Shown: positions 16,773 through 25,579 of the stretch, piece by piece
How the letters are laid out: every line of letters begins with the position of its first letter
How positions within the stretch are numbered: the first letter of the stretch is position 1
Assembly: GCA_964482235.1 (NCBI GenBank)
Contig: CAYZWU010000016.1
Coordinates: 1 to 64,000 of the forward strand
DNA length: 64,000 nt
From: CAYZWU01 sp964482235
GTDB taxonomy: Bacteria; Planctomycetota; B15-G4; CAYZWU01
Reading direction: 5' to 3'
The notes under the pieces: generated by a model
Seen by the model: the letters and a program-made list of their open reading frames with translations, nothing else
Told to the model about the DNA's origin: nothing
The model's database searches: none
Made by a program: the position numbers and the translations under genes

Positions 16773-17352
16773 TGATCGCTTTCTCCGATCGTCGTTTCTG
16801 ATATCTCTGCCACTTCTCCTTGAACTGCTTCCGAGCCGTGTGAAGCCGCCATCGCACCGTGGGATGGCTGGTTCCGGTGATCGACGCGATCTCCTTGCAG
16901 GAGAGCCCCTCGATATCCCGGAGGACCATGACGGTCTTGTAGTTCTCCGGCAGCTGATCGAGGACGGTCCTGATCGTCGCCTTCAGCTCGCTCTCCTCGA
17001 TCCGGTCCGAGGGACTCGCCCGATCCGAGAGGGCGGCCGGGCCCTCGCCCACATCGTCGATCCTCACCGCGTGCCTCTTCGTCAGCTTCCTCAGCTGATC
17101 GATGGAGAGGTTGGTCACGATGCGGTAGAGCCAGGTGTAGAAGCTCATGTTGAAGTCGAATCGGCTTATCGACCGGAACACCCGCACGAACGCCTCCTGT
17201 ACAACATCCCTGGCATCTTCCTTGTTGCCGAGCATGTTGTACGAGATCCAGAACGCCTTGTCCTGGTACCGCTCCACCAGAGCCACGTAGGCCTGATCGT
17301 CGCCTTTCTGGCACTGCCGGATGATGTCAGCGTCGTTCTTGAACTCGGGCAT
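16759..17352 (-). CDS. ECF (group 4) RNA polymerase sigma factor
   Basis: 197 residues with sigma region 2 (YQDKAFWISYNMLGNKEDA, DVVQEAFVRVFRSI) and region 4 (LPENYKTVMVLRDIEGLSCK, helix-turn-helix IASITGTSHPTVRWRLHTAR). The start at 17352 gives the normal family N-terminus; codons upstream to 17403 are not conserved-looking. It heads a four-gene operon with anti-sigma factor, HtrA-like pseudoprotease and PDZ protein. ECF operons are usually autoregulated, so the 273-bp upstream gap should hold its own promoter; I could not identify the boxes. Confidence 0.95.
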   Translation of the reverse strand: MPEFKNDADIIRQCQKGDDQAYVALVERYQDKAFWISYNMLGNKEDARDVVQEAFVRVFRSISRFDFNMSFYTWLYRIVTNLSIDQLRKLTKRHAVRIDDVGEGPAALSDRASPSDRIEESELKATIRTVLDQLPENYKTVMVLRDIEGLSCKEIASITGTSHPTVRWRLHTARKQFKEKWQRYQKRRSEKAINELQ

Positions 17353-17625
17353 GGCTCTCTTCAATGAAACCGTGCGCGTCGTCACAGGCAACCCGAGTCC
17401 CATTTTCTACTCTTGAAACCGGTCAGTTCCACCTAATTCCTCTCTGTTTCGCATTGATCCGACGACATTTTCCCCGGTTCCTCTCTGTTACGCGGCCGAA
17501 AGCCGTTAAATCCTTATCGGATCAATACGTCTGCATCATTTACGGGTACTCCTCGCGAATGTTTGAGGATAACGGGAAGAGAGGCTATTGATGGTGATTT
17601 CCGCTGTTTTCCGGGAGGGTGGTGA

Positions 17626-18630
17626 TCAGGATTCGTCCTGATTCGGGGGGGATGGAGGAGGATTGCCGATCTCGCGATATTTCCTGTATCGCTGCTCGAG
17701 CAGCTTCTCCTTGGGTAGCCGCTTGAGCTCCTTCAGCTTCCTCAGCACCTTGTCGCGCATGACGAACGCCATCTTGGTGGGATCCCTGTGCGCCCCGCCG
17801 AGGGGTTCGGGGATGATCTCGTCCACCAGCTTGAGATCGTAGAGGTAGTCGGCCGTGAGCTTGAGCGCCCGCGCCGCATCGGCGGCCTTGCTGCCGTCCT
17901 TCCAGAGGATGGCGGCGCAGCCCTCGGGGGAGATCACCGAGTAGTAGGCGTATTCGAGGATGAAGAGATAGTCGCAGACCCCGATTCCCAGGGCTCCGCC
18001 CGAGCCTCCCTCGCCGATCACGATACTGATGACAGGGACCTTCAGGCGGGACATCTCGAGGATGTTCTTGGCGATGGCGCCGGCCTGGCCCCGCTCCTCG
18101 GCGCCGATGCCCGGATAGGCGCCCGGCGTGTTGATCATGGTGATGATGGGGATATCGAACTTTTCGGCGAGCTTCATCTTGAGGAGGGCTTTTCGATATC
18201 CCTCGGGGTGGGCGCATCCCCAGTTGCACCCGAGCCTGGCTGCCGTGGTCCGCCCCTTCCTGTGCCCCACGACCAGCACCTTCTCATCGCCGAACATGCC
18301 GAATCCGGTCACGATGGCACGATCGTCCGAGAAGACCCTGTCTCCATGAAGCTCGATGAAGTTCTCGAAGAGGAGGTCGATGTAGTCGGACGTGAGGGGG
18401 CGCTGCGAATGCCTTGCCAGCTTGACCCTGTCCCAGGGCTCGAGCTTCGAATAGATCTTCTCGACCATCCTGTCGCGAAGTGATTTGAGGGACTCGATCT
18501 CCTGGTTGAAGTCGGTTCCCGTCGTCTCACCCAGACGCTTCAGGTCCGTGATCTTCAGGTCCAGCTCGAGGATCGGACGCTCGAATTCCGGGCAGCCGTG
18601 AAAAGGATCGCTTTGCGAAGAATTCGCCAT
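17626..18630 (-). CDS. accA: Acetyl-CoA carboxylase carboxyltransferase subunit alpha
   Basis: 334 residues. Crotonase-fold carboxyltransferase alpha subunit, transferring the carboxyl group from biotin to acetyl-CoA in fatty acid synthesis together with AccD. Family motifs: LHGDRVFSDDRAIVTGFG, NTPGAYPGIGAEERGQ, IGEGGSGGALGIG, YYSVISPEGCAAILWKD. The C-terminal tail is Pro-rich. ATG 18630 is used; TTG 18642 is an alternative with GAGGG nearby. accD is not in the window. It appears to be transcribed alone. Confidence 0.96.
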   Translation of the reverse strand: MANSSQSDPFHGCPEFERPILELDLKITDLKRLGETTGTDFNQEIESLKSLRDRMVEKIYSKLEPWDRVKLARHSQRPLTSDYIDLLFENFIELHGDRVFSDDRAIVTGFGMFGDEKVLVVGHRKGRTTAARLGCNWGCAHPEGYRKALLKMKLAEKFDIPIITMINTPGAYPGIGAEERGQAGAIAKNILEMSRLKVPVISIVIGEGGSGGALGIGVCDYLFILEYAYYSVISPEGCAAILWKDGSKAADAARALKLTADYLYDLKLVDEIIPEPLGGAHRDPTKMAFVMRDKVLRKLKELKRLPKEKLLEQRYRKYREIGNPPPSPPNQDES

Positions 18631-18714
18631 CTCTTCACTCAATCCCTCTATATCCGGTCCACCGGCTGAGCAGGTTCACAACAACCAATGGGGTTCCAGT
18701 AATGAAAAGGCACA

Positions 18715-18742
18715 ATTAAACGCCGCTATTTCCCCTTGGCAA
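18715..18742 (-). promoter_or_regulatory. Candidate sigma70 promoter for accA
   Basis: On the minus strand TTGCCA (plus 18737-18742) and TTTAAT (18715-18720) are 16 bases apart, giving a start near 18708 and a leader of ~78 bases. It sits in the 299-bp divergent gap 18631-18929, where I see no other feature. Confidence 0.35.
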
Positions 18743-18929
18743 GTAAAAACCGTTGTGAGAAAAGGCCGCAGGATCGGCAGACTCGGCGGTGCGGCGTCCG
18801 GCCGCAAACGAGCAGGGCACATTATTGCCTACCACTTAACAGGTTACAAAACACGACACACCTTTTTCCGTTAATGTTCTTCCTCGAATATGTCGATGAT
18901 TCTGGGGGAATGAACTTCGGGAAAGGGAA

Positions 18930-20447
18930 ATGCCGTTCACCAGGAAGTGGAAAGAGAAGCAGGTCGATCTTCTGTCCTTCATCGAGGCTGAGATCTACCC
19001 GTCCGGGTGCGAGACGAGCCTGGAGTTCGCCCGCTATGCCCGGTCGTACAGCGAGAGTCTTCCGGCAAGCTGGGTTGCGGCCAAGAGAGAGGAGATCCTG
19101 TCCCAGGCGCGCGGCCTCACTGTGCTTCTCGTGGGAGACTACCACACCCATCCCGCCTCGGCCGCCACCATGCTCTGGCTCATCGACGAGCTGAGCCGGT
19201 CGGGACGCCGGCTCGCGCTCTTTCTCGAGGCCCTTCCCGACGGATTCAACGATTCGATCGCCCGTTACATGGAGGGCGAGCTTCCGGAGGACCGGTTTCT
19301 CGAGATCGTGGGGTACGGAGGCTCCTTCGGCTTCGACTTCGGCATCTACCGCCCTCTGCTCGTGGAGGCGCAGCGCCGCGGGATGACGGTCAGGGGCATC
19401 AACACCCGGGCCACGGCTGCCGGCCTCTCGCTCAGGGACGGCTTTGCCGCCGGCGTCATCGCCAGGGAGATGGCTGCCGACCAGGAGGCCACGGCTCTCG
19501 TTCTCATCGGGGAAAGGCACCTGGCGCCCCCCCACCTCCCGAGATTGCTGCGCCGGTCTCTCGTGGCCAGGGCAGTCCCGGCCAGGATCGTCACGGTTCA
19601 TCGCAACGTCGAATCCGTCTTCTTCGACACGATCGAGCCGGAGCGATCCGGCCTCCCGCCCCTGGTCGAGCAGCCGTCGATCTGCCTCCGCAGCGCCGCA
19701 TCGCGCGACACCTTCCTGATCCAGGATATCTCTCCTCTCACCCTGAGAACGGGAGACCTCAACTGGTTCCGGGCCCGCGAGCTCTGGAACAGGTTTCCCG
19801 ATACGGGTCCGTCGGAAAGGAGCGTGAACGTTGTTTTCGACTTCGACGAGGTGAGCCTCTTCGAGAAAGCGCTGGACAGCATGGCTTCGCTGTTGGCACT
19901 GAAGCGAGGCGATGCGGACGGCGATGATTCCCTGGAAGATGCCGTCGACGATTTCCACATCTTCACGGGTGACGATCTCTACTTCCTCGAACGGTTCGGG
20001 AACGACGGCATGGAGCCCGAGCGCCTGGACCGGATCAGGGAGATGCTCGACGATCCGGGATTCTTCTATCTCCCCGACTACCGTCTCGTCTACATGCGCC
20101 ACCTGACGCCCTTCGCCATGGGGAGCGCGGCCGTTCTCCATCTGGCCGCGGCGAAGAATGGAGGCAGGGGCTGCGAAAACGCGTTCCTCAACGCAGTCCG
20201 GGCGGCGATAGGCGCATCGCTGTTCGATCCCTGCTCGATCGAGAAGCCGCAGCGGCCGTTTCACCCCATGCATCTTCATCCGGCCGGAAGCGAACGATCC
20301 CTGGAGCAGTCCCTCGGGAGGGATGTAGGCCTCGACATCTTCAGGGCTCTTGTCGCCGGCACGGTCCCTCCCGAAAGCCTCGGCGCCCTGCTCGGCGACG
20401 AGGACGCAAGCCTGGAAGCTCTTAGCGAGATCCTGGCAAGCCTCTGA
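18930..20447 (+). CDS. ChaN-like (haem-binding/EreA-like superfamily) protein
   Basis: 505 residues. The N-terminal ~260 residues resemble the ChaN-type fold of iron/haem-uptake lipoproteins: LLVGDYHTHPASAATMLWLI corresponds to the family G-[ED]-x-H motif, LFLEALP to the next strand, and VLIGERHLAPPHLPRLL to the second histidine motif. There is no signal peptide or lipobox, so unlike classical ChaN it should be cytoplasmic. The C-terminal half (~270-505) is unfamiliar. The start ATG 18930 follows GAAAGGGAA. It ends 16 bases before the convergent pilus gene cluster. Function is uncertain; the superfamily assignment is from motifs only. Confidence 0.6.
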   Translation: MPFTRKWKEKQVDLLSFIEAEIYPSGCETSLEFARYARSYSESLPASWVAAKREEILSQARGLTVLLVGDYHTHPASAATMLWLIDELSRSGRRLALFLEALPDGFNDSIARYMEGELPEDRFLEIVGYGGSFGFDFGIYRPLLVEAQRRGMTVRGINTRATAAGLSLRDGFAAGVIAREMAADQEATALVLIGERHLAPPHLPRLLRRSLVARAVPARIVTVHRNVESVFFDTIEPERSGLPPLVEQPSICLRSAASRDTFLIQDISPLTLRTGDLNWFRARELWNRFPDTGPSERSVNVVFDFDEVSLFEKALDSMASLLALKRGDADGDDSLEDAVDDFHIFTGDDLYFLERFGNDGMEPERLDRIREMLDDPGFFYLPDYRLVYMRHLTPFAMGSAAVLHLAAAKNGGRGCENAFLNAVRAAIGASLFDPCSIEKPQRPFHPMHLHPAGSERSLEQSLGRDVGLDIFRALVAGTVPPESLGALLGDEDASLEALSEILASL

Positions 20448-20463
20448 TTCCGGTTCGTCCCGA

Positions 20464-21657
20464 TCAGCCCTGACAGTGCGATATCTGGAAGATGGGCAGA
20501 ATCAGCGAAGTGACGATCAAGCCCACGAGGACACCGAGAACGATGATCAGAGCCGGCTCCACGAACTTGACCAGGCTCTTCACCGAGTAATCGATCTCCT
20601 TCTCGTAATGCTTGCTGATCTTCGAGAGGACCATGGAGAGATGCCCCGACCGCTCGCCCATGCTCATCATCTGGACCTCGGACAGGGGAATGTAGGGGTT
20701 GTTCTTGAGAGGAGCGGTGAACTCCCGGCCGTTCCTCAGCTCCTCGGACACGTCATTCCACGTTTCCTTGAAGACGTGGTTGCCGGCCACGTCGTGAGCC
20801 ACCCTGAGCGCCTCGAGGATGGGGATGCCGCCGTGCAGAAGGACGGCGATGCTGTGAAAGGAGCGCGAGAGCGACAGCTTGGACACCACGTTTCCGACCA
20901 GCGGTATCTTGAGCCACAACCGGTCCAACGCCATCTTCACCTTCGGCTGCTGCACGAAGAAGAAGCCCCCGACGGCCAGAACCACGGCTCCGCCCAGGAT
21001 CATGGGCCACTTTTCCTGGCAGGTCGTTCCGACCCAGAGGAAGAACTTCGTCGAGAAGGGGAGCAGGTGCTCGTTCCCCTCGAAGATGGGCAGGAACTTG
21101 GGAAAGACATAGATGATCAGGAAGGCCACCACGAAGACGGCCATGACGAGCATCACGATCGGATAGCTGATGGCGGACTTGACGCGGCTCTTCGTGTCGA
21201 TCTCCCTCTCGAGGTACTCGGTCAGGCGGGGCAGCATCTCGTCCATGCAGCCCGCGATCTCGCCGGCCCGCACCATGTTGACGCAGATCGGGCTGAAGAC
21301 CTTGGGGTGATTCTCCATCGCCTGCCAGAGGGGCATCCCGCCGCGGATCGAGTCGCGCATCTGCTCCACGATGGCGCGGAGAGCCGGGCTGCGGGCCTGG
21401 ACGGCCATGCAGTCGAGAGCGACCATCAGGTTGAGGCCCGTCTCGAACATGATGGACATCTGTTCCATCATGCAGAGGACGTCCTTCGGTCTGGGCCGGC
21501 CGCGAACGCGGCGCATCACCTGCTGCTGTTCTCCCTGCTGTTCGTCGGTCTCCTTGGCGACCTGCGCCTTGTTGTCCGCCGAATCGAAGGAGAGGTTATC
21601 CTTTTCGGGACCGTCGAACTGGCCCGTTTCGAAATTGTATTGTTCTGAGTTGGCCAT
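20464..21657 (-). CDS. Type IV pilus / type II secretion inner-membrane platform protein (PilC/GspF)
   Basis: 397 residues. Two GspF domains (~60-185 and ~260-385), each with the family pattern (FETGLNLMVALDCMAVQ and VLLHGGIPILEALRVAHDVA), with three membrane helices at ~165-190, ~215-235 and ~365-390. It anchors the assembly ATPase and forms the base of the pilus machine. An unusual hydrophilic N-terminal extension of ~45 residues, Gln/Glu/Asp-rich, precedes the first domain. Its ATG overlaps the last base of the ATPase stop codon, so translation is coupled. Last gene of the cluster. Confidence 0.93.
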   Translation of the reverse strand: MANSEQYNFETGQFDGPEKDNLSFDSADNKAQVAKETDEQQGEQQQVMRRVRGRPRPKDVLCMMEQMSIMFETGLNLMVALDCMAVQARSPALRAIVEQMRDSIRGGMPLWQAMENHPKVFSPICVNMVRAGEIAGCMDEMLPRLTEYLEREIDTKSRVKSAISYPIVMLVMAVFVVAFLIIYVFPKFLPIFEGNEHLLPFSTKFFLWVGTTCQEKWPMILGGAVVLAVGGFFFVQQPKVKMALDRLWLKIPLVGNVVSKLSLSRSFHSIAVLLHGGIPILEALRVAHDVAGNHVFKETWNDVSEELRNGREFTAPLKNNPYIPLSEVQMMSMGERSGHLSMVLSKISKHYEKEIDYSVKSLVKFVEPALIIVLGVLVGLIVTSLILPIFQISHCQG

Positions 21658-23369
21658 CAGTAGGTATCCACGCTGACTCGAAGCACCTCGTCGATGGTCG
21701 TCAGGCCCTCCTTCACCTTCCTGAGACCATCGTTCCTGAGGCTCTTCAACTGTGCTTCCCGTCCATATTCCCGGAGCTGCGAGATCGTGGGCGATCCATC
21801 GATCAGGTCAGCGAGCCTGTCATCCAGCACGACGTGCTCGTAGACTCCGATCCGTCCCGAATAGCCCTTCTTGGCACACTGGCTGCATCCCTCGCCCTCG
21901 TAGAGAGTGTCCACCTCGATCCCGTGCAGGGCAAAGAGCTCCTCGACGGGCTTCGTCACGGGAACCTCCTTCCTGCAGCGGGGGCAGATCGTCCTGACGA
22001 GACGCTGAGCCAGGATGGCCGTGAGGGAGGCGGACAGGAGGAACGGCTCCACCCCCATGTTGACCAGTCGGGTGACCGCGCCGAAGGCGTCGTTCGTGTG
22101 AAGGGTGGAAAAGACGAGGTGCCCGGTGAGCGATGCCTGGATGGCGATCTGGGCAGTCTCCGTGTCGCGAATCTCGCCCACCATGATGATGTCGGGGTCC
22201 TGGCGCAGCAGCGAGCGGAGGCTCCCGGAAAAGGTCAATCCCGCCTTCTCGTTGATCTGGATCTGGTTGATGAACTTCAGGTTGTATTCGATCGGGTTCT
22301 CGACGGTGCAGATGTTGTGCTCCACCGAGTTGATCCGCTTGAGGGCCGAGTAGAGGGTCGTCGTCTTTCCGCTGCCCGTCGGTCCGGTCACGAGGACGAC
22401 GCCGTTCGGCTTGTGGATCACCCCCTCGAACTCATCGAGCATCTCGATGCTGAAGCCGAGCTTGTCGAGATCCTTGAGCATGGCCTCCTTGTCGAGCACC
22501 CGGATCACGACCTTCTCGCCGTGGAACGTCGGGATGATCGAGACACGGAGGTCGATCAGCCGGTTCTCCATCATCACCTGCATCCTGCCGTCCTGGGGCG
22601 CCCGGCGAACCGAGATGTCGAGGTCCGCCATGATCTTGATTCGGGAGACGACGGCGGCGTGCATCTGGAGCGGGGGGCGCATCCCTTCACGAAGGATTCC
22701 GTCCACGCGGTAGCGCACGCGGAGCAGCGCCTCGTCGGGCTCGACGTGGATATCGGACGCCTTCTCCTGGATCGCCTTGTAGATGATGAAGTTCACGAGC
22801 CGCACCACGGGAGAGAGACCGGCCACCTCCTCGATGCGGTCGATATCCTCGACCTCCTTCTCGACGACCTTGATGTCGTCTTCCTGCATGTCCTCGACGA
22901 ACTCGTCGACGAGAAAGGCCTTCTTGAAGCTGCCGATCTGCCGGATCGCATTGGATATCTCCTCCGAGGAGGCGATCACGAGCCGGATCCTCAGGCCGGA
23001 AAGCCGCTGCAGCGAATCCATGACGAAGATGTTCAGGGGGTCGGCCACGGCCACGGTGAGCGTTTCCCTGATCCGGAAGAGGGGCAGGACCAGGTGCTTC
23101 TCCACGAAATCCTTGGGAAGAAGCTCGAAAATCTCGGGATCGTAGTATCCCCGCTCGAGCTTGACGAACGGCACGCCGAACTGCGCAGCGATGCATGAGA
23201 GCAGGCACTCCTCGCTGATCAACTCCAGGCGGATCAGCGTCTCGCCGAGCTTCTCGAATGGAGTCCGGCTTTGCTCCTCCAGTGCCTCCTCGAGCTGCTC
23301 CGAAGTGATGACACCCTTCTGGATCAGAATATCATCGAGCCTCAGTTCGCTTTTTGCCGCGGTCTGCAT
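21657..23369 (-). CDS. Type IV pilus assembly / type II secretion ATPase (PilB/GspE)
   Basis: 570 residues. N-terminal MshEN/GspE-N domain (~10-150; LEEALEEQSRTPFEKLGETL), then the AAA+-like motor: Walker A GPTGSGKTTTLYSA, Asp box, Walker B LLRQDPDIIMVGEIRD, His box GHLVFSTLHTND. The tetra-cysteine zinc site (CPRC...CSQC) typical of extension ATPases is present, arguing against a PilT retraction role. It powers pilin polymerisation. It is directly coupled to the platform gene and follows the STAS and response-regulator genes. Confidence 0.95.
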   Translation of the reverse strand: MQTAAKSELRLDDILIQKGVITSEQLEEALEEQSRTPFEKLGETLIRLELISEECLLSCIAAQFGVPFVKLERGYYDPEIFELLPKDFVEKHLVLPLFRIRETLTVAVADPLNIFVMDSLQRLSGLRIRLVIASSEEISNAIRQIGSFKKAFLVDEFVEDMQEDDIKVVEKEVEDIDRIEEVAGLSPVVRLVNFIIYKAIQEKASDIHVEPDEALLRVRYRVDGILREGMRPPLQMHAAVVSRIKIMADLDISVRRAPQDGRMQVMMENRLIDLRVSIIPTFHGEKVVIRVLDKEAMLKDLDKLGFSIEMLDEFEGVIHKPNGVVLVTGPTGSGKTTTLYSALKRINSVEHNICTVENPIEYNLKFINQIQINEKAGLTFSGSLRSLLRQDPDIIMVGEIRDTETAQIAIQASLTGHLVFSTLHTNDAFGAVTRLVNMGVEPFLLSASLTAILAQRLVRTICPRCRKEVPVTKPVEELFALHGIEVDTLYEGEGCSQCAKKGYSGRIGVYEHVVLDDRLADLIDGSPTISQLREYGREAQLKSLRNDGLRKVKEGLTTIDEVLRVSVDTY

Positions 23370-23385
23370 CAGCCGGGGCTCCCTT

Positions 23386-23736
23386 CTATCCGAACGACCT
23401 CACGGCCGAAACTATGTCGTCATATACCTCGAAGATCTGGTCGAACTGCGTGATCTCGAAAACCTTCTTGAGCCTACCGGAGAGGCAGGCGATCTTCATC
23501 AGCCCTCCCAGCTCCTGCACCTCCTCGATGGCGTCGAGCAACGCTTCCATCGCCTTGGAATCCACGAGTTGGACTTCGGAGAAGTCGATGACCACGTAAT
23601 TGCTGTCCTGCTGGTAGATCTCGTCAAGCCTGTCGCGGAAGATCTGGATGTTCTTCTGGCAGAACTCGTCCTCGAGCCTGATGATCCCGGCATTGGCGAT
23701 GCTTTCGATGCTCGTGGCGCCTCTCTCTACCGGCAT
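23386..23736 (-). CDS. STAS-domain protein (anti-sigma antagonist-like)
   Basis: 116 residues forming a single STAS domain: strand VVIDFSEVQLVDSKAMEALL with Ser after Asp at the position phosphorylated in SpoIIAA-type proteins, and a final helix TQFDQIFEVYDDIVSAV. Such proteins switch partners such as anti-sigma kinases. No obvious kinase/phosphatase partner of the RsbW type is encoded nearby, so the partner may be one of the histidine kinases in this cluster. The start 23736 lies inside the end of the response regulator gene (10-base overlap) and upstream codons are in that gene. Confidence 0.85.
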   Translation of the reverse strand: MPVERGATSIESIANAGIIRLEDEFCQKNIQIFRDRLDEIYQQDSNYVVIDFSEVQLVDSKAMEALLDAIEEVQELGGLMKIACLSGRLKKVFEITQFDQIFEVYDDIVSAVRSFG

Positions 23737-24110
23737 GACGTCTCTCCCAGAAGATCCATGGATCGGGACAGAAGCTCTCGCGGGCTGAAAGGCTTGCTCA
23801 TGATGTGGTTCACGCTCGCGAGGTCGTCCTGCCACTTGTCCTTGACCTCCTGCTCCATTGCGGTGAGCAGGATGACCGGAATGCGGCGCGTTGCCTTGTC
23901 GGATCGGAGCTCCCTGATGAGCTCCATGCCGTTCATCGAAGGCATCATGAAGTCGACGATCAGCAGATCGGGAAGGGCTTCCCTGGCCATGCGGAGACCT
24001 TCCTCGCCGTCATAGGCGCTGATCACGTCGAACCGTGCCTGCCTGAATTTCAGGGACAAGGCGTCGATGATGTGGACCTCGTCGTCAACGATCAGAATAG
24101 TCTTCCCCAT
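23727..24110 (-). CDS. CheY-like single-domain response regulator
   Basis: 127 residues, receiver domain only. Acidic pair in LIVDDE, phosphoacceptor Asp in LLIVDFMMP, conserved Thr in ILLTAM and Lys in IMSKPF are all present, so it should be phosphorylated. With no output domain it would act by protein contact, perhaps on the pilus motor or the STAS protein. It sits between the histidine kinase at 24170 and the STAS gene, overlapping the latter. Confidence 0.93.
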   Translation of the reverse strand: MGKTILIVDDEVHIIDALSLKFRQARFDVISAYDGEEGLRMAREALPDLLIVDFMMPSMNGMELIRELRSDKATRRIPVILLTAMEQEVKDKWQDDLASVNHIMSKPFSPRELLSRSMDLLGETSCR

Positions 24111-24169
24111 GGTTCCCTTTTCCTCTATCTCTCGCCCTTTTTCCCGGGCTTGTCACACATCTGTCGGCG

Positions 24170-25579
24170 CTAGGCGGCGGCAGGAAAGGATACGCGGAAG
24201 CAGCTCCCCTTGCCCTCTTCCGACTCCACCTCGATCTCGCCCTGGTGCATCTCCACGATCTTCTTGACCATGGCCAGGCCCAGCCCCGTGCCCTTGGCCT
24301 TTCCGGCGGCACTCTTGACACGATAGAACTGGTCAAAGATTCTCGCCTGATCCTCCTTCGAGATCCCGTACCCGTTGTCCACGAACTCCACCCGGACCAG
24401 ATCGCTGTCGCGCCTGGCCTGGAGCTTCACCGCGCCCCCTTCGGGCGTGTACTTGACCGCATTGGATAGCAGATTGATGAAAACACGAACGAGATACTGT
24501 TCATCACCCTCCACGGGCACGAGGTAGGACGATATGTCGGACTGGATATCGATGTTCTTCTGGGCGGCCTTCGGCTGCAGGGTCTTGAGCACGTCATGAA
24601 GGACCTTGTGAAGGCTGACCCTCTCTCTTTCGAGCTCCACGACCCCGGCCTCGAGCCGCGACAGGTCGAGAAGATTGTCGATCATGGCGCGCAGGCGGTT
24701 CGCCTCGTATTCCACGATGGAATAGAAGCTCTGGCGCGTCTCCTCGTCGGCAGCCTCGCCGTCCACCAGCATCTCCACGTAGGCCTGGACGGCGCTGAGC
24801 GGCGTCTTCAGCTCGTGCGCCACGTTCGCCACGAACTCGGACTTCCGCTTGTCGATCTCGCGGTCCATGGTCACGTCCTGGATGATGGTCACGATGCCGA
24901 GGACCTGGCCGGACGGCTCGATGATGCTCGAGAGATAGACGCGAAGGGACGACTTCTTCCCGTTCTTCATCACGGTCTCGAACTCCACGGTCCTGCGCGG
25001 GACCTTGATCTTTCGCGCCGACGTCTCGTGCACGAGCCTGACGATCTCGGGGACATCGAGCACCTCCTGCAGCGACTTCCCCCGGCTGGCAAGGCTGTCG
25101 AATCCGAACATCCGGCCGGCCACGTCGTTGGACAGGATCAGCTCGTCGAACCTGTTCGTCACGAGAACGGGAATGGGCAGCGATTTGAGCACCGCTTCCG
25201 TCTGCTGCTTTTCCACGTTGAACACGTTGACCGTGGCCTCGAGCTCCTTCGACTTGAAGCGGCTTTCGGCGAACTCCCGCTGCACGTTCTGGAAGGTGCG
25301 GGATAGGCAGTCCGGTGATGCCAGCTCCTTGACGGGGACCTTGAGGCAGTCGCTGGCGAACTTGCCCACCTCGTGCAGAAGCATCGTCGTTGGCCTGAAA
25401 AAACCGAGATAGACCAGCGGCACAGCCATGACCAATGCCGACAATCCCCCGGCAGCGAGCCAGACGAAGACCCCTTTCCTGTCGCCAGCCAGGAACGAGA
25501 GAGTGGTGGCCGCGGTCACAAGCCCCAGCCCCAGCACATAGGCTCCCAAGGGAGCTATTCCCTTTTTAACGCTTAACAC
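24170..25579 (-). CDS. Membrane sensor histidine kinase with PAS domain
   Basis: 469 residues. Two N-terminal membrane helices (~10-30 and ~38-60) with almost no periplasmic loop, then a linker, a PAS domain (~125-235, LKSLPIPVLVTNRFDELILS), HisKA with phospho-His in VAHELKTPLS, and HATPase with N-box NLLSNAVKYTPEGG, G1 DNGYGI and G2 GTGLGL. The topology suggests sensing of a cytoplasmic or membrane cue. Start is GTG 25579, overlapping the upstream lipoprotein gene by 14 bases; GTG further in is possible. The receiver at 23727 is the obvious partner. Confidence 0.92.
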   Translation of the reverse strand: MLSVKKGIAPLGAYVLGLGLVTAATTLSFLAGDRKGVFVWLAAGGLSALVMAVPLVYLGFFRPTTMLLHEVGKFASDCLKVPVKELASPDCLSRTFQNVQREFAESRFKSKELEATVNVFNVEKQQTEAVLKSLPIPVLVTNRFDELILSNDVAGRMFGFDSLASRGKSLQEVLDVPEIVRLVHETSARKIKVPRRTVEFETVMKNGKKSSLRVYLSSIIEPSGQVLGIVTIIQDVTMDREIDKRKSEFVANVAHELKTPLSAVQAYVEMLVDGEAADEETRQSFYSIVEYEANRLRAMIDNLLDLSRLEAGVVELERERVSLHKVLHDVLKTLQPKAAQKNIDIQSDISSYLVPVEGDEQYLVRVFINLLSNAVKYTPEGGAVKLQARRDSDLVRVEFVDNGYGISKEDQARIFDQFYRVKSAAGKAKGTGLGLAMVKKIVEMHQGEIEVESEEGKGSCFRVSFPAAA

